Assembly: GCA_951640195.1 (NCBI GenBank)
Contig: OX621177.1
Location: forward strand, 20,191-84,190
DNA length: 64,000 bases
Reading direction: 5' to 3'
From: Porpolomopsis calyptriformis
Taxonomy: Eukaryota > Basidiomycota > Agaricomycetes > Agaricales > Hygrophoraceae
Shown here: positions 1 through 20,461 of the stretch, one piece after another
Numbering within the stretch: the stretch's first letter is position 1
Layout: every line of letters begins with the position of its first letter
Notes under the pieces: model-generated
Told to the model about the DNA's origin: nothing
Database searches by the model: none
Seen by the model: the letters and a program-made list of their open reading frames with translations, nothing else
Position numbers and translations under genes: made by a program

Positions 1-135
1 AAAGAATGCAAAACTTAGCTAAAAGTGGTATCTAATTATTCAAGTAAATCAAACTAAAAATTTGGGCTTATTAATACTGAAGTAGGTATTATAAATAATG
101 TTTGAAATAATAATATATTTATACTTATTATTATA

Positions 136-206
136 GGTCTTTTAGTATAAAGGTAGTACAGCTACCCTTCAAGTAGTAAGAATCAGTTCAATTCTGATAA
201 GGACTA
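136..206 (+). tRNA. trnE: tRNA-Glu (UUC)
   Basis: A 71-nt cloverleaf. The acceptor stem GGTCTTT pairs with AAGGACT using two G-U pairs, the T-loop is TTCAATT, and the 5-bp anticodon stem encloses the loop CCTTCAA with anticodon TTC. Position 33 is C instead of the usual U, which is odd. Reading the loop one base later (Trp) breaks the anticodon stem, so Glu is preferred. Confidence 0.75.
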
Positions 207-522
207 TTAAATTAAAACAATTCTTTAAATTTTTATTTTTGAATTAAAATTTATTTGTTAGACGATATCCCCGATCAGGGTTTGCGGGTAGAGGGGTGTA
301 TCTGGTTTCACTTAGGATCATTTAAATCCTGAGTATCCGGTGTACACCAGATACTCGATATAGCCAAAATCCCGAGCTAGGATAATAAAACGGGTATCCC
401 GATTAGGCGATTGGGTGTCGGCAATCGGGAGTATCTGGTGTACACCAGATACTCGATTGCAATCGGGATTGCTAATCGCCGATTTAAATAATAATATAAA
501 ATTAAATAAAAAATTTTATTAA
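207..522. other. Intergenic, two palindromes
   Basis: No gene seen. The AT-rich spacer is interrupted by GC-rich text around 262-480 with many AATCGGGATT-like words, and by two 26-bp palindromes at 331-356 and 429-454. Confidence 0.6.
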
Positions 523-1175
523 GGAATAGTTTTCATTGGTAAGATCAGACGATTGCTAATTGTTCGAGGAAACTCTTAGGTGTTCGATTCACCTCTATTC
601 CGATTTAATTGGTTCCTATTTTTAATCAGCCGAGTTCAATCGCCTAATTCATATGTTCTTGACTAAATTTATAATCATTCCGCTTCCCCGATAACTAACT
701 CAGAGCCTTTTTAGTTAGGGGAAATCCCAATTGAGTATCTGGTGTACACCAGATACTCGGGATTAGCCGAACCGGGAATTCGGCTAGTTAAATCGAGTAT
801 CTGGTGTACACCAGATACTCTGGATTGGTAACATACCTTATATACGGGGATTTTAATTCAATCGAGTATCTGGTGTACACCAGATACTCCCGATTAGGCT
901 AATCCCGAACGGAGATTGGGATTTCGATGCCGCAGTTAAATGTACGCATTAGGCCCGATAATAAACATAGGATTTAGTAAATATAATTTACTAATTTAAA
1001 GATATATTTATTAGTGGTTTTCACTATTTTCTTTTTTTCGATTGCATCTTAGTAGTTCGTAATCCCGATTGCTAATCTTGAGTATCTGGTGTACACCAGA
1101 TACTCGATTGCATTAGCCGATCCGGGATTCAAATCCCGAATCCAATCCTAAGTATCTGGTGTACACCAGATACTC
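331..1175. repeat. Cluster of seven 26-bp palindromes
   Basis: Copies at 331-356, 429-454, 733-758, 795-820, 864-889, 1080-1105 and 1150-1175. Each half reads GAGTATCTGG[T/A]GT and the centre is GTAC. Almost all here are the GGTGTACACC type; the copy at 331 has one arm changed to GTATCCGG and the one at 1150 begins AAG. They are often flanked by AATC or GATTG. tRNA-Ser lies inside the cluster and is intact. Confidence 0.95.
523..602 (+). tRNA. trnS: tRNA-Ser (GCU)
   Basis: An 80-nt cloverleaf. Acceptor GGAATAG pairs perfectly with CTATTCC, the T-arm is AGGTG-TTCGATT-CACCT, and the extra arm is long, as in class II tRNAs. The anticodon loop TTGCTAA gives GCT, which reads AGY serine codons. 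Confidence 0.9.
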
Positions 1176-1257
1176 GATCTGAATTGAAAAAAACTAATAA
1201 ATGTAGGTTAGTAAGTATAGCTAATATTAAGTTTTAATAAGTAAGTGGAAATAAAAG
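603..1257 (+). promoter_or_regulatory. cox1 5' leader split by GC-rich insertions
   Basis: Two AT-rich blocks look like the cox1 leader: about 968-1020 (TTTACTAATTTAAAGATATA) and about 1190-1257 (TAGGTTAGTAAGTATAGCTA). Between them lies about 160 bp of GC-rich text with two palindromes. The same two blocks lie close together at 35,785-35,880, upstream of orf245, with no palindrome between them. This suggests that the cox1 leader was enlarged by later insertions. Confidence 0.6.
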
Positions 1258-10122
<8,865 letters not shown>

Positions 10123-10661
10123 TATTATCCCCCCAATAATCTGAATCGGGTAACTTAATAGGCGAAAACCCAATCGGAATTTCCGAGGTCGGGAATGACT
10201 TCCCCGATTCCAATCCCCATTCGCCGAACCGGCGAATGGGGATTGGGAATAGCACCCTAAACTAAATCGCCAAACTAGATTAAATTTATATTATAATTTA
10301 TAATATTCATAAAAGGGTAATGCAGATTTGGGTAGGCCAGATCGGAATCGGGATTGCAATCCCGATTCCAATCCCCATTCGCCGGTTCGGCGAATGGGGA
10401 TGTCCAATCGGGATCGGGTGTGGGAATGCAGAATGACAAAATATTAACACAATATCTAAGTTATAAAATGAAACAATATGTATATCAATTTAAAAATAAA
10501 ATAGTTTCAGTCTATCTTAAATTTTAAAAAAAAATTTTAAGTAAATTTAATTATAATTAGTTGACTTAGGTATATTATTAATACCTAAATCTTCAGTATT
10601 TAACATTAAGTTTTTATAGGAAATAATTAAAAAATAAAATTATAGTAGGTTAGTTTGGAAA
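10123..10661. other. cox1-rps3 spacer with GC hairpins
   Basis: No gene. Two strong hairpins: 10,200-10,250 (arms AATCCCCATTCGCCG and CGGCGAATGGGGATT) and about 10,368-10,402 with the same arms around GGTT. The rest is AT-rich and probably the rps3 leader. Confidence 0.7.
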
Positions 10662-11759
10662 ATGATAAATATATCAAAAAATATAGGATTATTATTTGAA
10701 AATTATGTAAATAATACTAAAATATTAAATTATAATTCTTTTTATTCACCGAATTCAATTAAGCCAAATTGGATTATTGGTAATTGCCAAATGTATTCTA
10801 ATAACATAATCAAATCAAAACCAAATTATTTTGATTTTGAAAAAGGATTAAATTTTAAATTAAAAGGAATACAAGAATATAATAAAATTTTGAATTTATA
10901 TTTTTTAAGTAAAAAAGATTTAATATTAAAAATGAAAATTAATAAAAATTTTATTATCACTGATATTAATCGTGTAAAAATTTTCGAATACCTAAATCAA
11001 AACGGTTTAATTAGGCCCAATAATCTTATTCGAAATAATGATATCGAAAACAATAAACCGATTCAAGGGATACAACATAAATGCAATAAAATACTGATTA
11101 ATCCAATAAGCTCAAATAGGTTAAATAATCAAACCAAATATAATATCTTAATAAAAAATATATATCTTTTATTATTTAATTCATTTTTATTAATGAATTG
11201 TTTAATAAGTAAACCTATGTTTAAAATTACATCAGAAAAAGTTATTATACATTTATTTATTTTTTTATTTAATATAAATAAAGAAAATTATAATAACAAA
11301 AATATTACATTTATAAACATAAATCGAAATAGAATAAAAATTTTAACTTTAGTTTTAAGTCAATTATTTAAAAAACCTGTAGAATTAAATCTAAATCGAA
11401 TTTATTATCCATATTTTGATAGTAATATTTTTGTTAATTTTTTAGGATATATTATTAACAAAATCCAAGTTAGAAAAATATTTAAAATATTTTTTAACAA
11501 AGCAAAAATTAAAAATCCATTTAAGTTGAATAGTAAAATAATTGTTACTAAAATTCCTTCTTTACTATCAGGTATTAATATAAAAATAGCTGGTCGTTTA
11601 TTAACTCATAGAATAATTCCTAAGAAAACTATTAATTTTGTTAGAAGAGGAGCTTTAGCGAGAGTTAAAATTAATTATTTAGACAAAGCTAGATATACAA
11701 ATAAAAATAAAAGAGGTGCTTTTAGTATTACAATTTCTACTGGACAAATTTTAAGTTAA
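10662..11759 (+). CDS. rps3: Mitochondrial ribosomal protein S3
   Basis: 365 aa, very Asn/Ile/Lys-rich and variable, as usual for fungal mitochondrial uS3. The conserved C-terminal domain is clear: LSGINIKIAGRLLTHRIIPK followed by KARYTNKNKRGAFSITIST. It belongs to the small mitoribosomal subunit, at the mRNA entry side. A GC-richer patch (about 11,045-11,075) inside the variable region looks like an in-frame short insertion. It stands alone between cox1 and nad2. Confidence 0.92.
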   Translation: MINISKNIGLLFENYVNNTKILNYNSFYSPNSIKPNWIIGNCQMYSNNIIKSKPNYFDFEKGLNFKLKGIQEYNKILNLYFLSKKDLILKMKINKNFIITDINRVKIFEYLNQNGLIRPNNLIRNNDIENNKPIQGIQHKCNKILINPISSNRLNNQTKYNILIKNIYLLLFNSFLLMNCLISKPMFKITSEKVIIHLFIFLFNINKENYNNKNITFININRNRIKILTLVLSQLFKKPVELNLNRIYYPYFDSNIFVNFLGYIINKIQVRKIFKIFFNKAKIKNPFKLNSKIIVTKIPSLLSGINIKIAGRLLTHRIIPKKTINFVRRGALARVKINYLDKARYTNKNKRGAFSITISTGQILS

Positions 11760-12431
11760 TTTGTGTTCAATCCCAATCCCCAATCCCCGAACCGAAGATT
11801 GGGGATTGGGATTGCAATCCGAGTATCTGGTGTACTCCAGATACTCCCGATTAGGCTAGCTCGGGATTCCGGATCGGCTATTGCGTGTCGGCAATCGGGA
11901 TCCCGATAACAATCGGGATTGCTAATATAATTTATTATAAAATGGATGAAATTAAGAATTACAATCGAGTATCTGGTGTACACCAGATACTCACTAATAA
12001 ATATTTAACCCCCAACATTTAATTTGGCGACATCAAAATAGGGTTTTGATTCAGCTATTATCGGGAATAAAATATTCAATCGCAATCCCCGAAATCCCGT
12101 TTAGAAATTATCCCGATTGAGTATCTGGTGTACACCAGATACTCGATATCGGATTTTATTAAATCCGAGTATCTGGAGTACACCAGATACTCGGGATTAG
12201 CCGAACCGGGAATTCTGCTAATTTAGCCAAATGGATTCGGGTTCGGCGAATGGTGTAGCCAATCCCAATCCCCGAGCGGCTTCGGCTATTCGGAGGGAGT
12301 GGGATTAGCAATCCCGAGTAGGATTGCGAACGTTGTCCCCGGTTCGGATTCCCCAAACCCATTCGGGATTATCGCCGTTGGGGTTTGGGATTGCGAATCC
12401 TAAATCGAATTAATTTAAATTAGGTAGAGTA
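11760..12431. other. rps3-nad2 spacer with palindromes and GC hairpin
   Basis: No gene. Four 26-bp palindromes at 11,821-11,846, 11,967-11,992, 12,119-12,144 and 12,167-12,192, covering all three centre types. A GC hairpin at about 11,767-11,812 has arms AATCCCAATCCCCAATC and GATTGGGGATTGGGATT. Short minus-strand open frames here are translations of repeat. Confidence 0.85.
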
Positions 12432-14303
12432 ATGATTTTTATTAGTATTTTAATTTTAATAGTGGCAATAGCCCTACCTGCCTTTAAGAAACAATTCTCT
12501 CCTATATTATTTACTAGAATATCTTCTATAATATTTCTCTATGCTGGAGCATTATCTTTAAATGCTTTTTATATTCAGTCAATTGGATCTGGAATAGGAA
12601 TATATAGTGGATTATTCCATGTGACAATAGTTTCACAATTATCAGAAGTATTTTTATTAATAATTGGGTCACTTATATTAATTTCTTGGCCTTTAAATTT
12701 TAATAATTTATTTCACATCGGCGATCTTAACTCAGGTGCTCTACCCCGATTCCGAACTAGATTAAATAATTTCTCAAATTTAATAAAAAAAAGTAATTTA
12801 ATTAATTTAAATTATTATTCTAATTCAGCCTTTTTATCTAATAATTATCAATTAAAAGAAGAAAATCAAAGAGAAGCAATAGAATTGGGGAATGATATCG
12901 CCGACAATAGGCGATTTGAAGTAAAAGAGATCGGGAGCAAAATAATAAATAAATTTAGTAATGGAACAGAATATTCTTTAATAGTAATATTTAGTACATT
13001 AGGTGCTTCTTTATTAATATCTTCATCAGATTTAATATCAATGTATTTAAGTATTGAATTACAATCATTTGGGTTATATATTTTAGCAACATTATATAGA
13101 AATTCAGAATCAGCAACTTCCGCAGGTTTAAAATATTTTTTATTAGGTGGTTTATCCTCTTGTTTAATTTTACTTGGTGCTGGTTTGATTTATTCTTTTA
13201 CTGGATTAACAAATTTTGAATCAATATATAATATAATTTCTGTATCAAATTATAATAATATTATTCAAAGTTTAAGTTTAGGTTTTATATTAATTATTGT
13301 AGGTTTTTTATTTAAAATTGGTGCAGCACCTTTACACTTTTGGGCTCCAGATGTTTATGATGATAGTCCAACAATAGTTACAATTTGGTTAACTATTATT
13401 CCAAAAATATCAATTATTATTTTATTATTAGAATTGCAAACACAAATAGGAATAAATATATTTATAGTAGAAAATACCATATATATGTTAAAAAATATAT
13501 TATTAATAAGTTCGTTATTATCATTAATAATAGGAACAATTGTAGGTTTAGCTCAAATTCGAATTAAACGATTATTAGCTTATAGTACTATATCTCATAT
13601 TGGTTTTATTTTATTAGCTTTAGGGATAAATACAGAACAATCTATAGATTCATTAATATTTTATATTACTCAATATACTTTAACTAATTTAAATACTTTT
13701 TTAATCATAATTGCTTTAGGTTATTGTTTTAAACATAATTCAAATAACCAATATCGGATAAGCCAGTTAAACTTAAAAAATTTAATTTTAAAAAATAAAG
13801 ATGGACGATATAAATCAGAGATTGAATCAGAAAAAGATATAAATTTCATATCTGAACTTAAAGGTCAATTTTATTCTAATCCTTTACTTAGTTTAAGTTT
13901 AACAATTTGTCTTTTTTCTATGGCTGGAGTGCCACCTTTAATAGGTTTTTTTTCTAAATTGTTTGTTTTATATTCTGCAATACAAAATGGGTATTATTTT
14001 ATGTCTACCGTTGCAATATTAGTTAGTGTTATTAGTGCATCTTATTATTTAAAAATAATAAGAGTTCTTCATACTGAACTTGATGAATTAGACTTGAAAA
14101 CAGACTCAAATTTAATAAATAAAAATCTAAAAGTTGAAAATAATTCAGCTCAAATCGCCGAGGATCTCGATCAATCTTTATTAACTAATTTTCATAGTTT
14201 CTTAATTTCCACTTTGACATTAACAATTTTATTGTTTGTTCTTAAACCTTCTATAATCTTAAATACTACACAATTGTTATCTTTATCTTTATATAATTTT
14301 TAA
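12432..14303 (+). CDS. nad2: NADH dehydrogenase subunit 2
   Basis: 623 aa, a proton-pumping membrane-arm subunit of complex I. Typical features are [14 protein letters not shown] early helices, the [19 protein letters not shown] stretch, [38 protein letters not shown] and [20 protein letters not shown]. It is longer than usual: about residues 95-180 are a hydrophilic stretch with GC-rich pieces (12,718-12,760 and 12,886-12,940) whose DNA matches intergenic mini-insertions. A second hydrophilic stretch lies near residues 435-475. The stop overlaps the nad3 start by one base (TAATG). Confidence 0.93.
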   Translation: MIFISILILIVAIALPAFKKQFSPILFTRISSIIFLYAGALSLNAFYIQSIGSGIGIYSGLFHVTIVSQLSEVFLLIIGSLILISWPLNFNNLFHIGDLNSGALPRFRTRLNNFSNLIKKSNLINLNYYSNSAFLSNNYQLKEENQREAIELGNDIADNRRFEVKEIGSKIINKFSNGTEYSLIVIFSTLGASLLISSSDLISMYLSIELQSFGLYILATLYRNSESATSAGLKYFLLGGLSSCLILLGAGLIYSFTGLTNFESIYNIISVSNYNNIIQSLSLGFILIIVGFLFKIGAAPLHFWAPDVYDDSPTIVTIWLTIIPKISIIILLLELQTQIGINIFIVENTIYMLKNILLISSLLSLIIGTIVGLAQIRIKRLLAYSTISHIGFILLALGINTEQSIDSLIFYITQYTLTNLNTFLIIIALGYCFKHNSNNQYRISQLNLKNLILKNKDGRYKSEIESEKDINFISELKGQFYSNPLLSLSLTICLFSMAGVPPLIGFFSKLFVLYSAIQNGYYFMSTVAILVSVISASYYLKIIRVLHTELDELDLKTDSNLINKNLKVENNSAQIAEDLDQSLLTNFHSFLISTLTLTILLFVLKPSIILNTTQLLSLSLYNF

Positions 14304-14671
14304 TGAATACTTTATTAATTTTTTTTATTTTTGTACCTATTTTAGCTTTTATTTTATTAGCTTTAAATATATTATTAGCGACTAAAAAATCAGATGAATC
14401 TAAATTATCTCCTTATGAATGCGGGTTTTCACCTGTATTAGGTCAAACTAGATCCACTTTCCAAATACATTTTTATTTAGTAGCTATGTTATTTTTAATA
14501 TTTGATCTTGAAATATTATTGTTATTTCCTATTGCTGTAACTTTATACCAAGTTTCAATTTTTGGTTTTTCTGTTGCAATTATTTTTTTTTTAGTTTTAA
14601 CAATTGGTTTCATTTTAGAAATAGGTTCAGGTGCTATTAAATTAACAAATTTAAATAATTTAGATAATTAA
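14303..14671 (+). CDS. nad3: NADH dehydrogenase subunit 3
   Basis: 122 aa, usual length. Shows the conserved SPYECGF motif (about residues 37-43), including the switch-loop Cys, and [20 protein letters not shown]. Its start codon shares the final A of the nad2 stop, so the two are probably one transcript with coupled translation, as in most Dikarya. Complex I membrane arm. Confidence 0.96.
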   Translation: MNTLLIFFIFVPILAFILLALNILLATKKSDESKLSPYECGFSPVLGQTRSTFQIHFYLVAMLFLIFDLEILLLFPIAVTLYQVSIFGFSVAIIFFLVLTIGFILEIGSGAIKLTNLNNLDN

Positions 14672-15219
14672 ATATTGTTAATTTTACCCCTTCTATCTAT
14701 ATTTTATATTAAAATTTTAAATTAAAATAACTCAGCACCCGAGCTAGCCTAATCGGGGATAGAACCCAGTCGAGGGTTGCCTGCAATCCCCCACCCACCT
14801 AAACCGATCTAGAATGAGAGGAGAGGAATCCCCGAATTAACTAGCCGGTTCGGCGATTGGGAATGCGAAGAAAGTTAAATCGCCTAACTAGGCGACAGGC
14901 TTTAGGCGATTTAACTTAAATCGGGTGCGGAAAACCGAACAAAAGTTTAAGTAATTTAACCGAAATTTGGATTAGCCGAACCGGGATACCGAATAGGCTA
15001 TGAGAAATCCCGAATGGGATTACGAGTTCGATATGGTTATAACCGAACATAGCAAACGGGAATAGACCAACTCGAATCGGGTTTAGCTCGCCTTTTACCT
15101 TACCAATCCCGATTGAGTATCTGGTGTACACCGGATACTCGGGATTACAATCCCCGAACTCAAATTAAATTTTATAAACTTTTTATTATATCTAAAAGTA
15201 TCGATGACAATATTGTTCT
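14672..15219. other. nad3-rnl spacer
   Basis: No gene seen. GC-rich from 14,731 to 15,165 with many short words of the AATCGGGATT type and one 26-bp palindrome at 15,115-15,140. The AT-rich end probably leads into the rRNA. Confidence 0.6.
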
Positions 15220-17870
15220 AACATCAAAAATTAAAAAAGTAATTTAAAGGGGTTATTAAGGATAACAAAGCAAGTTTATATAAAAAGGAGGTAACAACCA
15301 AAAGCTTCAAGTTAGTATTCGGTGAGTTTTTATTGCCGAATCTGATAAATAAAATTGGAGCAATCCTAAGGGAAACCTTATTATCTTTACTTCCTGAAGT
15401 AAAACATTTTAGTAAGGAAAGGAAAGGAAATCAACCGAGAGTCCGAAAGTAATGGTGAGTGAAATCGGAATAGCCTAATTTACTTTAATTAATTGAAGAT
15501 TAAGTTCAATAATCAAATCAATTAAACTGATTCGGCCTTATTCAAATTCAATTATAGCAGAACCCGAACGGGGTTAGCCGAATTCGATTAACCGAAGTCG
15601 GCGAATAGCTGAATGGCAACATTGAGTTGGATCGGGATTTCGGCTACAATCAGCGATTGAAAGATACCAAAGAAGGTAAAAAACATTAAGTCCTGTAGGT
15701 TATTTAAATTAATTAAAAAAAAGTACAATGAGAGCTAACTTGTTGGAAAATAGGGGCACCATCCTCTAAGGCTAAGTATTATAAATTTAGCGATAGTGAA
15801 AAGTACTGTAAAGGAATTGTTTGAAAAGCGTGTATTATACAATAAAAATTTTCTAAATTGAAAATTTGGTGAAATAATCTTGAATTAGTAACTCTATAAG
15901 CAGTCGAAATTCTAATTTTTTAAAGAATAACGGCGTACCTTTTGCATAATGGGTCAGCAAGTTAATATAAGTAGCAAGGTTAAAAGCCTTAGCGAAAGCG
16001 ACTATATTAAATCTCTATTTAATAAGTTTATTTTATTAAATATGAAAAACAATTATGGGTAAGTTACTTCTATTAGACCCGAAGCTAGGTGATCTTTCTA
16101 AGACCAGATTATAATAGATCGAACGGGTGAATGTTGCAAAATTCTCCGAAGAGTTTTTGAAAGCGGTGAAATGCCAATCTGACCTAGTGCTAGCTGGTTT
16201 TCTACGAAACATATTAAAGTATGATATCTAATTAAAAATTATTAAATTTATGGAGGTACAGCACGACAATTCCCAACGATAATGTTAGTTCGAAGATGGA
16301 TATAGCCTTTTGGCTAAACCGTCTATTGGTTAAGTTAGATATATAATAAGGAATAATGATTCCAATCGGCTTCGCGCTTCGCCGTATTAGCCTAACTCGG
16401 TTAATTAAATTATATCTAGGATTTCAATCCCATTCGAATCCCGATTGAAATCATTCGGGATTCGTATGGCTATACGGCAACAGGCCAAAGGCCTTAGCCG
16501 TTTACCGATATATGATTCGCCTAATCCCAAACCCTGATTCGGGGATTGGGATCTGGGGTGAAACCGAACAAATATAAAACGTTTAGGAAGTGGAAATTAA
16601 AAATTCTTACTTATGGATGTGAATCTCGGAAGTACATAAATTGATGATAGATATTCAGACTAATCAAGCTAAGTTGGTTAGTCAAGACGGAAACAGCCGA
16701 GAACATCGATTAAGGTCCCAAATGATTATTAAGTGAAAATAAGGAAGTAGCAATTCATATACAGCTGTGAAGTGAGCCTGGTAGTCGCTACTTATAATGA
16801 TCGTTTGTAACAACGCATCAGCAGTTAGATAATAGCGCCGAAAATTTAACGGGTCTTAAGTAATCAACCGATATCATGTTAATTAATAATTAAAAAGTGT
16901 TATTCGGATTTTTTTAATAAATTCTAAATAAAAATTTAATTATTAATCTAGGTAGTAGAACGTTCAGTTAAACTATTTATAAAACAGTGTTTCATTGTTT
17001 TTAAGAAACTGAAGAGATAATGCTGACATGAGTAACGTAAAAAGAAGTTAATAATACTTCTCGCCGAATACGAAAGGGTTATAAGGAAAGGTTAAACCGC
17101 CTTATGTAATTGCGGCCTCTAAGGTTCAAAACCAAAGTTTTGACTGATGAGTATATAACTTAAAGTCTAAGATTATCGGCAAATAAATTTAATTTTAATC
17201 GCTGATGATAATTAGATCAGGAAAAAAAGTTAATGTGTATTCTAAATGTAATTTAAAATTTGGGATACATATTTATTAATCTACCGTACCCTAAACCGCC
17301 ACAGGTTCGTAGGTAGAGTATACTAAGGCGTAGAGCTAAAAGTTGTAAAGGAACTCGGCAAATTATCTTCAAAAGTTTGACGAAAAGAGGAACCGTAAAT
17401 AAAAAAGGTGGCACAGAAATAGAGGCCACGACTGTTTACTAAAAACATAGATCGCTGCAATGATTAATATCATAGTATAGCGGTCGAAATTTGCCCAATG
17501 CCATTAATATAAGAGAGGTAAATAGGAAACTATAACTAATCGAAAATCTGGTTAATAGCGGTCTTAACTATGAGGATTTAAATAAAAACCTATAGGGTCC
17601 TCATTAAACTCGATGATATGCTGGAACATCCTAAAGCTTTAAGTACTGTATTAATCATCACCAATCGGGATTTAAACTAATTGGTAATTATAGTGAAAAT
17701 CTTAAAGATATAACAATGGACAATCAGCAGGGAATATAAAATAATTAGGAATGTACAAATAGATAATAAGGATTGATAATCAAGATCAATAATCCCGATT
17801 ATAATAATATCAATCTTATTACTAAACATATTAACGGTACTATAAGGAAAGCAAATTAAGAATAATTGAA

Positions 17871-18411
17871 ATGTTAAAAAGAGATATTAAAAATCCCTTG
17901 TATCTTTATTTTTTAGGAGGTTTTGTTGAAGGAGAAGGTTCTAATTCTGTATCTGTTTCAGTAAATAAAGGTTTTAAATACGGAATAAATATTCAACCTG
18001 TTTTTAATGTAAGTCAACATAAGAATGGATTAGAAATATTATATTCATTTAAAGAACTTTTTAATGCTGGATCAATAGTTGAAAAGTCAGGATCTCCAGA
18101 TGTTTACGTTTATACCTTAAAAGGTTATAAGCAAATAATTAAATATGTTATACCTTTCATCGGGAGAAGAAACTTATGTTCAACCATTTAGCTGTAAAAA
18201 AGAAGAATATACTATATTGTTAGCCGAACTCGGCGAATAATTGTTTTACAATCTTTAGAAGGTAAACAAAGAAACAAACAAACTTTAATAGAAATGGTAA
18301 AACTTTCTTACAAACTTCAAGGTAAAGGTAAAGCTAAAAAAAGAGAATTAACTGAAATACTTGAAATAATTGAAAACAAAACAGTTTATTTTAAGAAAAT
18401 TAATAGATAAA
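17871..18411 (+). pseudogene. Broken LAGLIDADG endonuclease in rnl-i1
   Basis: Begins MLKRDIKNPLYLYFLGGFVE with motif FLGGFVEGEGSNS, as in single-motif rRNA-intron enzymes. It is intact to about residue 97. The frame is then lost near 18,160 and interrupted by a GC-rich insert at about 18,220-18,240 (TTAGCCGAACTCGGCGAATA). Recognisable enzyme sequence continues afterwards (LEGKQRNKQTLIEMVKLSYK) to TAA at 18,409. Probably inactive and fairly recently broken, since the sequence on both sides is still good. Confidence 0.85.
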
Positions 18412-18445
18412 TACAAGATAATTAATCCTGATGATCGAGATTATT

Positions 18446-18471
18446 GAGTATCTGGAGTACTCCGGATACTC
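18446..18471. repeat. 26-bp palindrome
   Basis: GGAGTACTCC centre with one arm changed to CGGATACTC. Lies between the broken endonuclease and the leader of orfA2. Confidence 0.95.
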
Positions 18472-18525
18472 GATAAGTAATATATATTTATAATTATTAA
18501 TTTTATTGTTAGTAAATTATTTTAT

Positions 18526-18569
18526 AAAAGAGTATATAATTTAAATCATTATATATGTTAGACGCTATC
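18526..18569 (+). promoter_or_regulatory. atp9-type leader upstream of orfA2
   Basis: 44 nt matching 60,641-60,684 upstream of atp9 with a single difference (G for A). It contains AAAAGAGTATATAATTTAAA and ends TTAGACGCTATC. The single change creates an ATG inside the leader at 18,555, but the paralogue comparison favours the start at 18,600. Confidence 0.9.
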
Positions 18570-18599
18570 AACTTTATAAAAAGTAAAATTTTTTTAATT

Positions 18600-18944
18600 A
18601 TGTCATCAGTATTTAATATTTCTATATTACCTGACTTATTTATCACTTTATATAATTTTTATAATTTAATTGTGAAACATTTAGATTTATTATTTATATT
18701 TGAAGGTATGTTAATTGGGGCAATTATTTTATTAAGTTCTGGTCTGGGTAAAAAAGTATTAGATGCCGCTATTAAAACTGTACAAGTTGGAGCCGGAGTT
18801 ACGGTTATTGCGACAGGTATTAATACAGGTTTAGGTACAAAATTAACAGGAAGTAAAGACGGAAATACAAATAATAATACTAATAATACAGACGGAAAAG
18901 ATTCCTCAACTTCAAATAGTAATGATAATAAATCTAATAAATAA
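18600..18944 (+). CDS. orfA2: small membrane protein with hydrophilic tail
   Basis: 114 aa from ATG 18,600. This start aligns with orfA1; an in-frame ATG at 18,555 lies in the borrowed leader. Membrane segment FIFEGMLIGAIILLSSG, then LGKKVLDAAIKTVQVGAG (Gly/Ala-rich), then KLTGSKDG and an N/T/D/S/K tail. Paralogue of orfA1. It overlaps orfB2 by 23 nt. Function unknown; it lies in an rRNA intron behind an atp9-like leader. Confidence 0.75.
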   Translation: MSSVFNISILPDLFITLYNFYNLIVKHLDLLFIFEGMLIGAIILLSSGLGKKVLDAAIKTVQVGAGVTVIATGINTGLGTKLTGSKDGNTNNNTNNTDGKDSSTSNSNDNKSNK

Positions 18945-19359
18945 AATAATAAATGGTTTAAATACAATTTTAAACAAATATATTTTCAATAATAATCACA
19001 ATATAAAATATAATCAAAGTTCTTTATTTATTATAGTTATGAATTATTTAGGTTTAAATTTACCTGAAGGTGTTGAACCAATAGCTCAATATATTTTTGG
19101 AGTTATAACTTTATCTTTAGTATCACTTATTTGTTTTATAAATGTTTGTATATATTTATTAATAATTTATTTATTTAAAGAATTTAATATAGAAGAAAAA
19201 TATCCTATATTAAAAACTAATAAAATATTAAAATGGATAATAAAAAGATATAAACAAACTACTATATTATTTATAATAATTGATCTAGCTATAGGTTTAA
19301 TTACTCTTATTATATTAATTCTTTTGTCTGTAATAGGACTTAAAAGTTTACTAAAATAA
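18922..19359 (+). CDS. orfB2: two-helix membrane protein
   Basis: 145 aa. Helix 1 at about residues 53-80 (GVITLSLVSLICFINVCIYL), loop FNIEEKYPILKTNKILKWII with KRYKQT, helix 2 at about 115-140. Paralogue of orfB1; the loop also matches the long orfs (EEKYP, then RR/KR-x-x-Q). The start lies inside orfA2, implying translational coupling. Confidence 0.75.
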   Translation: MIINLINKIINGLNTILNKYIFNNNHNIKYNQSSLFIIVMNYLGLNLPEGVEPIAQYIFGVITLSLVSLICFINVCIYLLIIYLFKEFNIEEKYPILKTNKILKWIIKRYKQTTILFIIIDLAIGLITLIILILLSVIGLKSLLK

Positions 19360-20461
19360 TTAATTATAATTTAACCCCTTTCTTTAATTTATGTTGGAGT
19401 TTCTAAATCGGGATTACACCATTCCCAAATACCGAGTATTGGGATTATACTATTTTACTACATTATTTAATAGCCCTCAGAGACTAGATAATTGAGCAAA
19501 TAATATTTATATTATTTGATGATATAGTCCAAACTATTTTAGAAATAAATAGAATAATGCCTAAGGTAGCAAAATAAATTGGCCATTAAATGTGGTCCAG
19601 TATCAATAATGTAACGATGGCCTCACTGTCTCTACAACTTGCTCAGTGAAATTGAATTACCCGTGCAGATGCGGGTTGCCTCCAGGGGGACGGGAAGACC
19701 CTATGCAGCTTTACTGTAGTTAGTTATCACATTGATCTAGAACAACATTTGTTAATAGTAATTAGGGAAGTCGAAAGACATAAAATGGAATACCTTAAAA
19801 CGATAGTTGGGTTGATGTTTACCTTAAATTGAGGGAGAGTTGACTAATTGGCAGTTTGACTGGGTCGGTCGTCTTTAATAAATTAGCAAAGTACATCCAA
19901 ATATTTTTATAAACTTTAAATGTCGTTTTACTTAATTATGTTCATTTGTTCATATTCTAATCCCAATCCCCGAACCGGGGATTGGGATTGAATGCAATCG
20001 CCCAAGGCTATAAGGCTATAAGGCTTTTGAATTCAATCGGGAATCGATTGGAATCAGGATTATCGGCGATGAGTTCAATCGCCTAACTAATCCGATGATT
20101 TATTGCAGTTATTCTGCTCCCCGAAATCGGGGAATGGGATTGGAATTCCCGAAATCAAATGAATCTCAAGTAAATGTAGGTGATATTAAAACAGATAAAT
20201 AAAAAAAAAATAAAATTTTAATTTTATAAGGTATAGCTAGAAATTGAATGGAAATCAATCAATTATTGAAAAATTGTGAATAGTGTAATGGCGGTAAGCA
20301 TGCTTAACTGAAAGACTTAGAAGTCGCACAGATACGTAAGTAGGGCATAGTGACCCCTCGCTATATTATGGAATAGACGGGGATCAATCGATAAAAGTTA
20401 CGCTAGGGATAACAGGCTGATAGCCGACAAGAGTACACATTGTCTCGGCTGATTGGCACCT

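Larger units (their letters stand above)
17578..19559 (+). other. rnl intron 1, group I, near E. coli position 1923-1925
   Basis: Splits TAACTATGAGGAT from CCTAAGGTAGC. The exon ends in T17577 and the intron in G19559. Core text: ATGCTGGAACATCCTAAAGC (17,619), GACAATCAGCAGGGAA (17,720) and CCTCAGAGACTAGATAATTG (19,474) with GATGATATAGTCC (19,518). The ORFs lie between R and S. Confidence 0.88.

Noticed and set aside
1..135. Possible 3' end of the small rRNA at the window start
   Set aside because: No conserved small-subunit 3' motif or anti-decoding-site sequence is visible; too short to assign.
14916..15131. Minus-strand 71-codon frame before rnl
   Set aside because: It begins inside a palindrome and translates GC-rich spacer words.
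18555..18599. ATG at 18,555 as the start of orfA2
   Set aside because: It lies in the 44-nt atp9-type leader, is created by the single mismatch to the atp9 copy, and would add residues absent from orfA1.
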